A stretch of 64,000 bases of DNA from assembly GCA_949318235.1 (NCBI GenBank), contig OX439133.1:5949020-6013019 (forward strand), given 5' to 3'. This document shows, in pieces, positions 40,672 through 58,042 of this stretch; the stretch's first letter is position 1, and every line of letters starts with the position of its first letter. The notes beneath the pieces were generated by a model. That model saw only the letters and a program-made list of their open reading frames with translations. It was not told the DNA's origin and did no database searches. Source of the DNA: Ecdyonurus torrentis. Taxonomy: Eukaryota; Arthropoda; Insecta; Ephemeroptera; Heptageniidae. A program made the position numbers and the translations under genes.

Positions 40672-41694
40672 GAGGAGATAATAACAATAGAAGAAATTCC
40701 ATTAAGAAGACCATCATCAGAAGATTCACCTTCATTAAAGAAAAGAAAATTAGAAATTTTACAACAAGGTGGTTTAGAAGTCACACCTGTAGGTTCAAAA
40801 CATAATCCCAACCGAGTCACCACACCACCCGTCAAACGTGAACCAACAGCTGTTACTAACCAATTAAATAACCAGGTATCTATAACAGTTACCCCTGACG
40901 TACATCACTTAACAGTTACCCCTGATCTATCACTAATGTTAGGTGGTTCTGAATCTTATAAACAACAACCATCCATAATGCAACAACATCATATGTTCAG
41001 TGGTACCGGACGTATATACGGTAACCCAAAATTAGATGTGGCTACAGATAGAATCAGACCTGATTTAGAGGTACTAGATCTAACTATTAAACCTGCTACT
41101 AGCGTAACTGCAAAATATAAACCTGAGCTACCTCCACATTTAATGATACAAAATAACGGACATCATGCGTATCAACAACAAGTATCGAGAAGTAAAGCAG
41201 TTGCAAATGCTGTTAAACTTCCTAAAGCAAATCTAAGTTCAAGCTTAGAAATAACATTAGTTAATTCTGCAGGTGAAAAAATTAATAATACAAAAAAATC
41301 TTCAGCCACTTCTACAACATCTAATGGATCTACTTCTTCTACTAAAAATCAAAATCATACTAGATTATTACAGCAACAAATGCAAAATAAAAATAATCCA
41401 TACAATTTACAGGCAATACATGATCCTGCAATGTATTATGCATTATATAATTCTCAAATATACTCACAAGCTCAAGCAACTCAAGAATTATATAAAAGTC
41501 TACACTCAACAGGTTCACATCAAGAGTTATTGAAAAGTTTACAAGCTCCGGGGGCACAAGAATTATATAAAAGTCTATTAGCTCATCCTGCTTCTTTGCC
41601 ATTTGTTGCATGTTATAATCAAGCATTCCCTGGGTTACCAAAAGATGGTAGTACCTCTATTACACCATTACCTAGACCACATACGTCAAAATAA
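40672..41694 (+). CDS. ARID5B: ARID5B-like protein, large C-terminal exon with stop
   Basis: It starts after TTTGTCTACAG in phase 0 and ends with TAA at 41692-41694; 340 residues (332-671). Early on are a KKRK nuclear localisation signal (40738-40749), the string LEILQQGGLEVTPV, and PPVKREP (VKRE at 40831-40842 fits the SUMO consensus). EVLDLTIKP (residues about 464-472) resembles the PxDLS-type motif bound by CtBP corepressors. The C terminus is Gln/Tyr-rich with QELYKSL, QELLKSL, QELYKSL at 41482-41577. Codons here prefer A/T third bases, unlike exons 3-5. AATAAA strings at 41690 and 41700 are too close to be trusted as poly(A) signals; another is at 42145-42150. Confidence 0.93.
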   Translation, partial: EEIITIEEIPLRRPSSEDSPSLKKRKLEILQQGGLEVTPVGSKHNPNRVTTPPVKREPTAVTNQLNNQVSITVTPDVHHLTVTPDLSLMLGGSESYKQQPSIMQQHHMFSGTGRIYGNPKLDVATDRIRPDLEVLDLTIKPATSVTAKYKPELPPHLMIQNNGHHAYQQQVSRSKAVANAVKLPKANLSSSLEITLVNSAGEKINNTKKSSATSTTSNGSTSSTKNQNHTRLLQQQMQNKNNPYNLQAIHDPAMYYALYNSQIYSQAQATQELYKSLHSTGSHQELLKSLQAPGAQELYKSLLAHPASLPFVACYNQAFPGLPKDGSTSITPLPRPHTSK

Positions 41695-43263
41695 ATATTA
41701 ATAAAATGGGGAATAGTTTTTACTTGGGTACCAATTTTTGGTATTAAAACGATGCATTTATCTTCTTCTTTTTTTTTTTTTTTTTTTAAGAATTTTATAA
41801 TGTTTTTCTTTTTTTTTTTTTTTTTTCTTTTTTTTTTAGCATTTAGGTCCTAGCTATAAAAAAAATAATGGCACGAATTGAAAGGACTTTTTTTTTTGTT
41901 AATTTATTCATTTTTTTTTTTAACGTTTCTAAAGATTTTTTTTTTTTTTTTTTTAATGATTATCCAAATAATTAAAATGTGTAGTTTTTGCGGCACAATA
42001 GTAATAAAATGAAAAGCCAAAAATGATTAAGTCAATGAAAAATAAAATTCTTTTAAAAAGTAATAAATATTTTACAATGGGACCTTTTTTTTTTTTTTTT
42101 TTAATTTTTAATCCATAGCATTATATGAGTAACTTTGGTACCTTAATAAATCTATCTCCAACAAGTTAATTATTAAATGTATGGAAAAAAATATATATAT
42201 ATCCTATTATAATACCTTACTTTTAAATATTTCTCATTAATTGTTTAATACTTATTTATTTCAATTTCTAGTTAAGGATTTTAATGTATTAATATGCAAA
42301 TTAGAAATTTGAGTACAAATCAGAACTACAATTATCTATAAATATTCTAATTTTACCATCCTAGTAAGTTGACAGACAATTAAATAAATAAAAATGATTA
42401 ATATTATAAATAAAATTAATATTTTATTTTATATTTTTTGTGCAACTAAATATTAAAAAATTATAATACTTAAAAATTATTATTGTATTTTTTTTTAATC
42501 ATCATTTATTTTTTTATATATAAATTTTTTCGCCATACATTTAAAACATTATGGTATTTGTAAGTTTTGAAAATCTAAACACAGTGGAAATAATTTAACT
42601 TTAAAATTTTACATATTAATTTATTAGTAAGGAATTATTAAATTTTCCAACTTTATATACAGTAAAAAGCAAAATTATGCAGAAGAGATTTTTATTATTA
42701 TTTGCAACAAAATTTTGATGTTATTTCTAAAATTTGTTATTTTTTTCAATTTTAAATAAAACCTATTTTCAAAATATTAAATAATAAAATGGAGGGTAAA
42801 AAACTTACAAGGATACCATAATTAACTAATTGCATTTCTTAAATGAGGCTGCAAACCAAAGACGGGGGTGTATTTTTGACTGCAGCTTTTTTTTTTTTTT
42901 TTTTTTTTTTTTTCTATTAACATGAAAAATACTTTGAAATCAGAGTTATAGAAAAATACAAAATAAAACAGTTATAATTAAAGCATTTGAATATTATTAT
43001 CTTAAAGTTTGATTTACTTTTACTCATAATTGAAATTTTCATGTCAATAAATTCAAATTTACTTATTTTAATGCAATTTTTAGCTTTTTTTATAGCATAA
43101 AGACACTGGGTTTTTGAATTTACTATATTACCTTATGGCAACATGCTATTATATATTTCCTATATTTCCATACACGAATAAAAAATAAAATTTCACCAGT
43201 GTTTATCTATTAGTGTTTTTCAGTAAAAATACCAAAACTGCAACTATAACAGTATTTCTCTAT

Positions 43264-43302
<39 letters not shown>

Positions 43303-44612
43303 AAGATATAACTCAGGGATCATTGCTTAATTAAGTCCAGTGTGTTAATTGTGTTCATAACAAGAAGTAGTCGTGGCAAAAATCCAACTTATACATAAAA
43401 AAAAGTAAAGAAGAAAAAAAAAAATCATGTGAATATACTAGTGTAAATATATATTTTTTTTTTTGCGTTCATTTTTTTTTTTTTTTTTTTTTTTTAATCT
43501 TTATTTTAATTTTCATTATTTTGAATTACAACAGCATCTGTGATACATATTAAAAAAATAAATATAAACACTTTTTTTTCTGTAGAAAATAGAATTATAT
43601 AAATAATAATTATAAAAGTAATTACGGCCAATAATTATTACCCATGAAATAATAGCAAAACAAAAAATAAATGTTTAATTTTTTGATGGCCTTATTATTG
43701 TATGTATTAGATAATATTAAATAAATGTGTATGTAATCCATTATATATATATAAAAAAATTAATACATAGTTATATATGTGTGCTTCAAATTTTTAAAAT
43801 CTTGATGGTATAAATTAATAAAAAAAAATATTATTATAAAAAAAATATTAAAAAAATTGATAATAATTAACATTAGAATATTAAAAAAAAAATGGATGTA
43901 TAAAATAAATTTAAATGTATAAATATAAAAGTTGGGGATCTCTTTATAAAAAGGCCCGTTTTGAAGTTTTAGATAAAATGAGAATTTTTTATATGAAAAT
44001 TGGAAATGGGACTCAAAATAGGTCCAAAAATAGTACAAAGGACCAAAAAAATGTAAAGGGGCTTTATATTTAAAATGGGTCCAAATGAAGAAAAAAAAAA
44101 TGACATAAAAAATTAATTTGAAGTGTTTTTGGTGTGGAAATGTATAGCCATGCTTAAAAAGGCATTAGTCATTTAAAAAAAGGGGGGGGGGGGGGCTCCA
44201 ATTTTCAAAAAATCTCAATTAATTGATTAACAATAGCACTGCCAGAAAGTTTACTCTTACAAGTATATTTGCATTAAAAAAATTTTAAACTCAAAACGGG
44301 CCAGTAAAAAGTATAATATTTAGACTCAACTTATGTTTATTAAAATTGTTTTTTTCTTTGTAACCATGAATGTGTACATGTATATTAATGTAAAAAATAG
44401 GTAGACTGAGATTTAATTACAACATTTAATTAATTAAATATTGAAATATATCAATTTTTGTAAATATAAGAAATGTAGTTAAACATTTATAAATTCCAAA
44501 ATTGTTGTTTAATTGTATAAAGCTTGATTTTTTTTCATTAATTCGAGCCTGTGTAACAGTGGCATTCATTCTGGTGTGATGTGCGAGAGATCATGATTTT
44601 TTTTTTTTTCAG
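41695..44612. other. ARID5 3' UTR and downstream AT-rich DNA
   Basis: It probably begins with the ARID5 3' untranslated region, whose end I cannot place; a possible AATAAA is at 42145-42150. The stretch is rich in T runs and has a G run at about 44183-44195. No exon is supported. Confidence 0.5.
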
Positions 44613-44714
44613 TGGGTATACAGTATGCACCTTTTTCAGAGGCTGTGGTATGCACTGAATGCACTCTCGTATTCTCTGCACGTTAGTATCCATGCATATG
44701 TCAGTGTGTCACAG
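44613..44714 (+). CDS. Candidate 102-bp exon, unassigned
   Basis: A 13-base T tract and CAG lead into 34 open codons ending CACAG|GTAAAA, in phase 0/0. The reading begins WVYSMHLFQRLWYALNALSY. The island, and the DNA to about 44830, is notably less AT-rich than its surroundings. I recognise no family. It could be an exon of an unseen transcript, a conserved non-coding element in a long 3' UTR, or chance. Confidence 0.18.
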
Positions 44715-50009
<5,295 letters not shown>

Positions 50010-50016
<7 letters not shown>

Positions 50017-50670
50017 TTTATTATACCTCTGTAATCATACAATGTTGCCACAGTTATTTTATAATATTGTTTGTTATTTTTTTGGCAACGTTGCTATAGA
50101 ATATATTAAAATTTACGTATCAAAAGTATCAAAACTATATACTTACATATTTGGTTCTATGTATTACGTCATCAATAAAATAATGACTTTAAATATATCC
50201 AGAAGCAAAAATGTTTTAAACTCGAATAGTTTCTCTCACGGTAAAAAAGAGAAGGGGTATTATATAAAAAAAAAAAAAACTTTTTTCAAGGCAGGAGTCG
50301 AAATTATTTATTTTTATACTTCGACGTGTGCAACTCAAATATATACAAAGGCAAAAAGGTTAAAACTATTTTTCATCAAATATTATATTTTTTCTATTAT
50401 ATTTATTTTTTTAATTAATAATAATTAAATAATAATAATTTTTATTTTAAATAGAATTTTTTTAAAGTAACAAAATATTGAATAAATTTTCACCTTAAAA
50501 TTTTAGATTATTTTAATTAATTATTATTTAAATTAATTAATTAATAATAAGTTTAATTAAATATTAGATAATAATCAATAATATAGGTAAAATAGTAAAA
50601 ATTAAAGATATTTTTAAATAAAAGTTTTATAACTATTTAATATAAATAAAAAGCTGTAATATGTAAAACT

Positions 50671-50712
<42 letters not shown>

Positions 50713-52890
50713 TATAAAAAAGACTTTGCGAAGGGGAAGGGTATTGATTTTTAGGTTGACACTTTGCAAGCCAAATTTACATTACCTTGTATGTGCAATA
50801 AAGCTTATATTACTATATTTAAAATATATAATAATGAACCTTAATATTTAATCAAATTATGTATAAAAAAAATTCTATCTCTCCCCTTTTATAATACTCC
50901 CTCTCTCGTTCTCTCTCACTCTCTCGCTACTCCTTTTTTTTATTCCCTAACTAAAAAATGCTACAAAAAAAAAAAAAAAAAAAAAAGGCTCAGTTCTAAA
51001 GCTTTTGCCCATACATAAAAACCTAAGAATATCGGGTAGTATGGTCCTAATACTTTTTTTTTCTTTCCCTTATATATATATATATATATAGAAGTTTACC
51101 GGAGGAAAAAAAAAAGAAGTTACCATATAAAGAGGGGAAAAAACAGAGATAAAAAAAAAAGAAAAAAAGGAAAGAAAAAGAAGAGAGACACACGAAAAGT
51201 CCTTAAGTTGAATGATCTTTAAGTTTAGGAGAGCGCGAATGGTGCACCATATATACATCCAATACTAAAACCTGACTACTTTTTTTTTATTTCTCTCTCT
51301 CTCTCTCCCTCCCTCTCTTATAACGCTTATACTGTCTTATAATCTTACTTTTTTTTTCTTATTCTCTCTTTCTCTCTCTCTCATTCTTATGTCTATCGCA
51401 TATCTTTTCACTGATTCTTTACGCTCTCTTATATTTTGTCTCTCTCTCTCTCTCTCTCGCTCTCTATCCCTCCCTCGCTCTCTCCTTATTCTCTCTCTTT
51501 CTCTCTCTCATTCTCTTTTTTTTCTTCGCTCTAGTGAGTTAGTGAAGATATCCTCTCTCTCTCTCTTTCTCTCCACCTCCTCTTTTACTTCTTCTACTTC
51601 TCTTTTTTTTTTTTTTTTTTTTTCTTTTTTATACTCTTTCGTTTTTCTCCCGAAGCGAGAGACTTTAACTTCCCAAACAGTAGTCGCGATTCTTACGCTT
51701 TCTTTTAAACACGCGTGTGACTTTTTGTCTATAAAAATATTATTGATATACCAAAAATATGTTAAACGTGTCATTTCAATGTTAAAAATGAATAATTATT
51801 TATTATTAATTATATATAAAAAACAATATTTGTTTCATTTAAAAAGTTGACAAAAAGAGGAAGAATATTTTTTAATATTATTTACTTTTTCACTGGAAAA
51901 AGGTATGGGATTTTTTTTATTTATTATATATATTTTTTTTAATCATTTATTTTCTGTTAAAAAAAAAATATTGAAGGAAAAAAAATAGTTATAATTTTTT
52001 AATTAATTATAATTATTTAAAATGTATTCATTTATTTTTTCTGTGGCGGGAAATTAATAATTTAAAATTTTATTTCAAGTAAAATTATAACATATATTTA
52101 AGAAATTATATTCCAAGATATTTCAGTTATCAATTTGATTCAGTTAATTTAAACTTAAAAAAAATGTACAGGTAATAATTTGCAAATACCTTGGCGCGCA
52201 ACATTTTTTTTTTTTTTTTTTTTTTTAAGAGCAGACGCGCTTGAAAGTATATGACGTCAGTGTGACCAACTGTTGCATTTTAAGTCTTAAACTAGGACGT
52301 TTCATGAATAACAATTTTTCTTTCTCTCTCTCTCTTCTTTACCATGCATGCATAGTGTTATAATATATTTTTTTAATATTTTCAAGGTCTGTATATATTT
52401 ATTTTAATAATTCTTTATTATATTCAATCTTAATATAATATTTTATTCGTTTATTTTGTTTTTTTTTATCATGTGCATGAATTTATCAACTTTTTTTTTT
52501 TCGATAATATTTAAATGTTAACTTAAACCTAAAAACGTGAAAAAAAAAAGTTTTTCATTTTTACTAAAAATCAGTTTTATTTTAAATTTGATTTAAAAGC
52601 GCCCGAAGAAAATATTTAAGAAAATATTTTAAAGTGTTACTATATTAAATTATTTTTAAGATAAATAAACTGATATATTATTGACATTGGCATTAATATT
52701 TAAGTATTGACAGCAACGTGTTTAGCGTTTAGCATAATACTAGTATCACTAGTATCAAAATAATAATTGTTGGGTGTTTTTTTTGGAATCGTGCGTTATA
52801 AATTTAATTAGTATAATAAATAAGTTGAAAATATTGGTTAATTATTAAAATGCATGAAGAAATGCATAAATAATAAATATATAAATAAGT
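50010..52890. other. Intergenic stretch with a long pyrimidine-rich zone
   Basis: From about 50880 to 51650 the + strand is dominated by interrupted CT and T tracts, with the complementary purine-rich pattern at 51100-51190. It contains no credible gene. A-runs are at 50673-50709 and 50965-50986. A TGACGTCA octamer is at 52252-52259. Confidence 0.55.
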
Positions 52891-53058
52891 GAATGAATGA
52901 ATGAATGAATGAATGAATGAATGAATGAATGAATGAATGAATGAATGAATGAATGAATGAATGAATGAATGAATGAATGAATGAATGAATGAATGAATGA
53001 ATGAATGAATGAATGAATGAATGAATGAATGAATGAATGAATGAATGAATGAATGAAT
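52891..53058. repeat. (GAAT)n microsatellite, 42 units
   Basis: A pure tetranucleotide array of 168 bp. On the minus strand it reads as His-Ser-Phe-Ile repeats, which is not a gene. Confidence 0.97.
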
Positions 53059-53084
53059 CGTCAATAAAATGTATGCTTCTCTAC

Positions 53085-53375
53085 ACGTAAAAAAAAGTAT
53101 AATATAATATGCTGCATTGAATAATTATTTCAATATATTGTGTAGAGCATAATATACAGTATTATATACAGCATATATATATACATGTTGCTATTATGTA
53201 ATAACATAAGTAATTATTATGCTCAACATATCTTATAAATATTAAATATTATTATACATTATAGTAAAATCAATATACAAAATAGCATGAATCATGTTGT
53301 TATGCATAAATATTACTACTTTCAGATAGCATATTTATTACGTGTATTTTTTTTTTCTGTGCACGTAAAGCAAAA
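53085..53375. mobile_element. Family C inverted-repeat element, long copy
   Basis: The left end TACACGTAAAAAAAAGTATA faces the right end TATTACGTGTATTT in inverse orientation. Between them are the family's GCATAATATACAGTATTATA, GTAATTATTATGCTCAACAT and TTATGCATAAATATTA units. It follows the GAAT array directly. Confidence 0.5.
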
Positions 53376-53720
53376 TGACAATTAACAATTTTATAAATGA
53401 AATTTCGACATAAAACCTAAAATTTCCTGTTTTGAAAACAGAACTGTTTATCCGCTGTGAAGAAAATAAAAACTCAAAATAATAATCTACCGCATAGAGA
53501 TATGATATATGAAAAACAAAGTGGTGAAAATATGAAAGGGTTTCCCCATCAATATAATTAGTTGTTAAAATATTGGGATAACTTACGTTTATATAAAAAA
53601 TATATATGTAGTAAAAAATTAAATTAATAAATAATAAATAATAAAGTAATAAAATAAATAAATAAATTCATTTGATTTTTGAGAGGTATAAATAAAAATT
53701 ATATTGTTAGAAACACTAGT

Positions 53721-53767
53721 TAGCGGTGGTGACGTGTGTAAACCAATAAGATACGCGCGGAAAAATT
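53721..53767. repeat. Promoter-like module, copy 1 (TGACGTGT, CCAAT, CGCGCGG)
   Basis: TAGCGGTGGTGACGTGTGTA then ACCAATAAGATACGCGCGGA is repeated with changes at 63928-63975. It contains a CRE half-site, a CCAAT box and a GCGG-AAAA motif resembling an E2F site. Whether it is regulatory or the end of an element is unknown. Confidence 0.4.
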
Positions 53768-55440
53768 ATAATAAAGATTGGCCGATCTCATAAGGAGGAA
53801 GTGGAGTCACGTGAAAATTTTAGCTTATGGAAATTAACGTTGTTGTTAATGAACAGGGTGACTGACTTGGAATGAAAATAATATTTAAAAGAGGAACTTT
53901 ATTTTTACAATAATTCTTTCTACATTATATTATATATCCATAAAAAAACAAATACTATGAATTTCTAACAATTAAAATTTAAAAAAAAAAAAAAAGTTCC
54001 GAAAAAAGTTTTTTTTTTTTTTTTTAAGTTAAACTGGATTAACTTAAATATATTTGATCGTTTTTTGCATGTGATTGACAGAACTAAACTTTTAAGTAAC
54101 ATTTTCATATTTACTTCATGTTATATATTTTATATTTCAAGACCGTTCAGTTTGTGAGATATCAGCAGGTCACCTATACTACCTATTAACTGTTCAAGTG
54201 ACGTCACACCCGCTACTGAGACCCCTAATTTTCAATGCTTCTGATCTGCAACACGTTATTATGCCTTATTGCCTTAGTATGCCTTATGCCGTTATTATGC
54301 CTTGTAGTATATGCCTAGGATCTTTCATTAAAAAAAAAAAAAAAACGGAATTGGAGCAGTAGTTTTTTTTCCGTATTAATTTTTTTGAAAATAGCAAAAA
54401 AAAAAAAAAAAAAAAAAAGTTTCTCTTCTCATAATATTCAATTAGGGGTCCCGCGCCTTATTCTAGCACTCCTCTGGTTGGTGCTAAGTCACCAGTGACA
54501 ACAAGCATTTTAATTTTTAATGTATGACCATAAAAAGATTTGTGTGCAAACTAAACTACAGTTAATATAAAAACAAAGAAATTAAAATGACGCATACTAT
54601 AGTTGCAATTTTAATTTTCTATTGTAAGGCAATACAATTTTTACCATATTTTTAAACTATACATATATTGTCTAATATAAATAAGCTTTTTCTTCAATCA
54701 AGTTCATAAATTATATAAAATTATAGTGTACCGCAGTGATGTTAAAAATGTGCAATCAATAATGAATTAATAGTAAAACATGTTTCTTAAATAGAAAAAT
54801 GGAAAGCGAATGTAAAAATCAAAACTGATGGAAACAAGAGAGAGAGAGAGAGAGAATTTTTTATAGCAAATTATAAATTTTATTTAATAATCTCACATAA
54901 AACATATTTGACATAATAATTTTTTTATTTTTTTAATTATTTATAGCTAAATAATGTGTCTTTATATTAATTTTACAAAGCTGATTACAATGCGAACATT
55001 TAATTGATTATTATAAAAAAAAAAAAAAAAAAAAAAATGCTTTCGATACTAAAAAACATTCAATTAATTTTTCAATCACAATATTATATTCGCTATTTTG
55101 TATACGATTATGTAAATATATTATACCATTTAAATTCAGCACAAATTTTACTCATAAGAATAACATTACTTATTTAGCGCGACGTTTTGAATGGTAAAAA
55201 ATATTATTACATTTCGTGTGTACATAATAAAGAAATGAAATGCATAGTAAAAATAAAACAAGGAAAGAAAAGTAAAGAAACATTATAACTGTGCAATATC
55301 ATATTTTAGTGCAAGATTTGGATTTATATCACCGTGAAATTTAACGAGGAATTCCCGGAAATGGTAAATTACATAGAGCATAATAAACTATTCTGTGAAC
55401 TTAACGAAACAAGAAAAATGCGATTAAGTAAAGTAAAAGA

Positions 55441-55456
55441 ATAAATAAATAAATAA

Positions 55457-55543
<87 letters not shown>

Positions 55544-55565
55544 ACAAATAAATAAATAAATAAAT
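55441..55565. repeat. (AAAT)n microsatellite
   Basis: About 125 bp of TAAA/AAAT repeats with only two or three interruptions. Confidence 0.95.
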
Positions 55566-56100
55566 TTATAAATAATAAAGGGTTAGTGAACAGAGATTAA
55601 ATGACCCCTTCAACTTTTCTCTTATGCAACCCGCACAACTTTGCTGTTTAAAAAGTTACATAACTGCAGGCGGCAAAACATTTCAAAAATTACTATTCTA
55701 TTGTAATTTCAAAAAACTTAGTAACTCATACATTTTGTTCATATTAAATAGTGATTGTGATATTTTGGTCAAACTATGGAAAGCAACCTGCCATTTCAAA
55801 TAATTTGATATTGAAAAAAAAAAAGAAAAGAAAAGGAAATATGTATACATTTATATTTTTTATGCTTAAAATATTTCGTGTTTATATATTAAATTTGCAA
55901 TCATTATATTTCTAAAAATTAAATAAAAATTCAACAAATAAATTTAGTTACAAATTTTATTACAAATAAAACTCGTAATTTAGGTTTTACAATAATACAA
56001 TATTATATTATATTATTAAAAAAAAATCACGAGAAAAGAAAAAAAAACTAATAAAAGTTATTCGTTGTCCCTAAAAAATTGTTGGTAAGCCTGAAATACA

Positions 56101-56421
56101 TAGGTGGCGCTGTTTTGACGCTAGTTGTCATGAAAATCTTGAGTCGCCCATTTTTATGTGATCGAAAGAAGTGAAGCTAGCGGCGGCTACCGCAAAAACG
56201 TTTGGCATTGAAATGTTTTATATAAAGTGATATGTGTGTTTTTATAAATACAAGCATGGGTTTTAGTAGTGAAATAAATTAATAAGTGAATTATTTAAGA
56301 ATTAAAGTGAAATTTATTTATTATTTAATAATAGTTTTTAAAAGAGAAAAATGCAAGATAAACAAAATAGTTTAAGTTCTTTTCGACTCGACATTTTTAC
56401 TAGAAGCAAAGCTTTACAAAA
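56101..56421 (+). promoter_or_regulatory. Promoter-like region and 5' leader of the second gene
   Basis: A GC-richer patch (GGTGGCGCTG near 56103 and GCTAGCGGCGGCTACCGC near 56175) stands out against the AT-rich surroundings just upstream of the first coding exon. The leader then contains short upstream reading frames: 56213-56230, 56232-56282 and 56351-56425. I see no convincing TATA box at a fixed distance, so the transcription start is not determined. Confidence 0.4.
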
Positions 56422-56425
56422 ATGA
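56351..56425 (+). CDS. Upstream ORF of 24 codons overlapping the main start
   Basis: ATG at 56351 (A at -3) opens MQDKQNSLSSFRLDIFTRSK and ends with TGA at 56423-56425, which overlaps the proposed main ATG at 56422-56424 as ATGA. Such an arrangement lets ribosomes that terminate there restart by stepping back, or lowers translation of the main frame. It is read from sequence only; use in vivo is unknown. Confidence 0.3.
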   Translation: MQDKQNSLSSFRLDIFTRSKALQK

Positions 56426-56461
56426 GGCAAGGAAGAGGTGCTCAACGAAATAAACAAAAAT
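56422..56461 (+). CDS. Pro/Gly-rich protein, proposed first coding exon
   Basis: ATG at 56422 in a good arthropod-like context (ACAAAATGA) begins MRQGRGAQRNKQK and stops at the donor AAAT|GTAATA in phase 1. The next exon begins in the matching phase, giving a Cys at the junction and CNRRVVPGLQL after it. The start is basic and may serve as a nuclear signal. The donor is only moderately good, so a different first exon is possible. Confidence 0.45.
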
Positions 56462-58042
56462 GTAATAAAAATATCTTTTTTATTTATATAATATAATATT
56501 TATTAAATCTGAATTATAATATCTTGCAGAGAAATTGTTTTGATTTTCCAATTTTTATGTTTCAAACCAAAGCATTTTTTGTTCTGCAAAAGTCATATGG
56601 CCATAATAAATTTAAAGTGTTTTTTAGTTAATTTTAATGACAATTAAAGTTTTTAATTTTATAAGATCATAAAATATATCAATTAAATGATCAAAACCTG
56701 TTGATTATAGCCTATTTTAGGCCTAAATACAAATAAAAACAAACAGTTTAAGGTTGGTGTTGTGAATGTGTACAAAGGCATTTTATCATTTGTTTGTTTT
56801 GATTATTTTAAATATTAATGTCAGTATATTTACTAAATATGCTATTAAATACGTTTAATATTAAATACATACTAATAATTAAGCAAATTATTAAATAATT
56901 CTAATCTTAAATTTCGTCCATACAGCTGTTTAGAAACAAGCTACCAGTACAAAAATACCGGTAGTGTTTCAAACTTTTTATTTCAATTTCTATTTTCTTT
57001 TTCTATTTACAGTTAAAGAGTACTAAATATTTTTATTTCAATTATATATAATATTATTTAACTATTTATATAAAGTAAGTAAGTTTAAAGATAATTATTA
57101 TAAAAAATAATTTTATGGAGTAAATTATTTTAATTATAAATTATTATATTTTAAAATTATTTTTATTTATTTAATTTTGTTATTCTTTTGCTATTGTAAT
57201 TTGTGCTGTACACTTCTTCTCTACTAATGAAAAATTATTTTGGTTGTTTTTGACATGTGCTATTATTTTGAAATGAACTAATCGTCAATTATTTATGTAT
57301 GTATGAGGTTAATAATAGAATAAAAATAGTAGGGTTTATTAGTAATGTAAATCCAAGTTAATTTTAATATATACTATATCAGATTGATATCATTTTATTA
57401 TTATTATGTTAAAGATTTTCTATGCCATATTTTTAGAAAAATAATGAAGTATAATCTAATTTAAAATGTATTATTGAATAGAAATTTCATTTAAGAAATA
57501 ATTTTTCATTCTGCCGTTGGAACAAAAGAATGAGGTTACTGGTATATACATACATACATAAATTAGGTACTAATTAATTTAAACTGATTTTAAAAGGTCT
57601 ATGATACTCTGTTCCTTATTTTTATTTTCTAATCTGGCTACCAGAATTTCCCATAACATTATTCAAAGATTGAATTTTTCGTAATTTTATTAGTTGATAT
57701 TATATGTAAAATTTAAATACTGTACCTTGTAAAAGGTTAATGTTTTTGCAATATTTTATGTAATTTTTGAAATGCGATATTTTGCAAAAAAACTAGTTAC
57801 TTTTTATAGAATTACCATGTTATGAGCATTGAATGTTGATTTTTTTTTTATCGCCTTGACTTTAAAAAATAATTAAAAATAGTATGTCATGTGGCTCAAA
57901 AAAAAAAAAAAAAAAAAAAATTGTTTGTGGTTTTAAAAAAAATGTAATAAAGAATGTTTTGCTCCGACGTAACTTAATTATATTATTTTTATATTTTGTT
58001 GTCTTGTTATATTTATACTAATATCTGTGTTGATATTTTCAG
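56462..58042. other. First intron of the second gene
   Basis: AT-rich intron of 1581 bp ending TGATATTTTCAG. It has an A run at 57899-57920 and nothing recognisable. Confidence 0.45.

Larger units (their letters stand above)
53376..56100. other. Intergenic DNA upstream of the second gene
   Basis: It holds the promoter-like repeat module at 53721-53767, a TGACGTCA at 54199-54206, a possible diverged family A relic at about 54210-54480 (GAGCAGTAGTTTTTT and GGGGTCCCGCGCC blocks) and an AAAT array at 55441-55565. No exon is supported. Confidence 0.45.

Noticed and set aside
41360..41641. 93-codon antisense frame across the ARID5 last exon
   Set aside because: It is a mirror of the sense coding sequence; no independent evidence.
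51389..51850. 153-codon open frame in the CT-rich zone
   Set aside because: Its composition is that of an interrupted pyrimidine tract and it ends in low-complexity AT-rich residues.
52804..53064. His-Ser-Phe-Ile repeat protein on the minus strand; also considered as a CRISPR-like array
   Set aside because: It is a pure GAAT tetranucleotide microsatellite without spacers.
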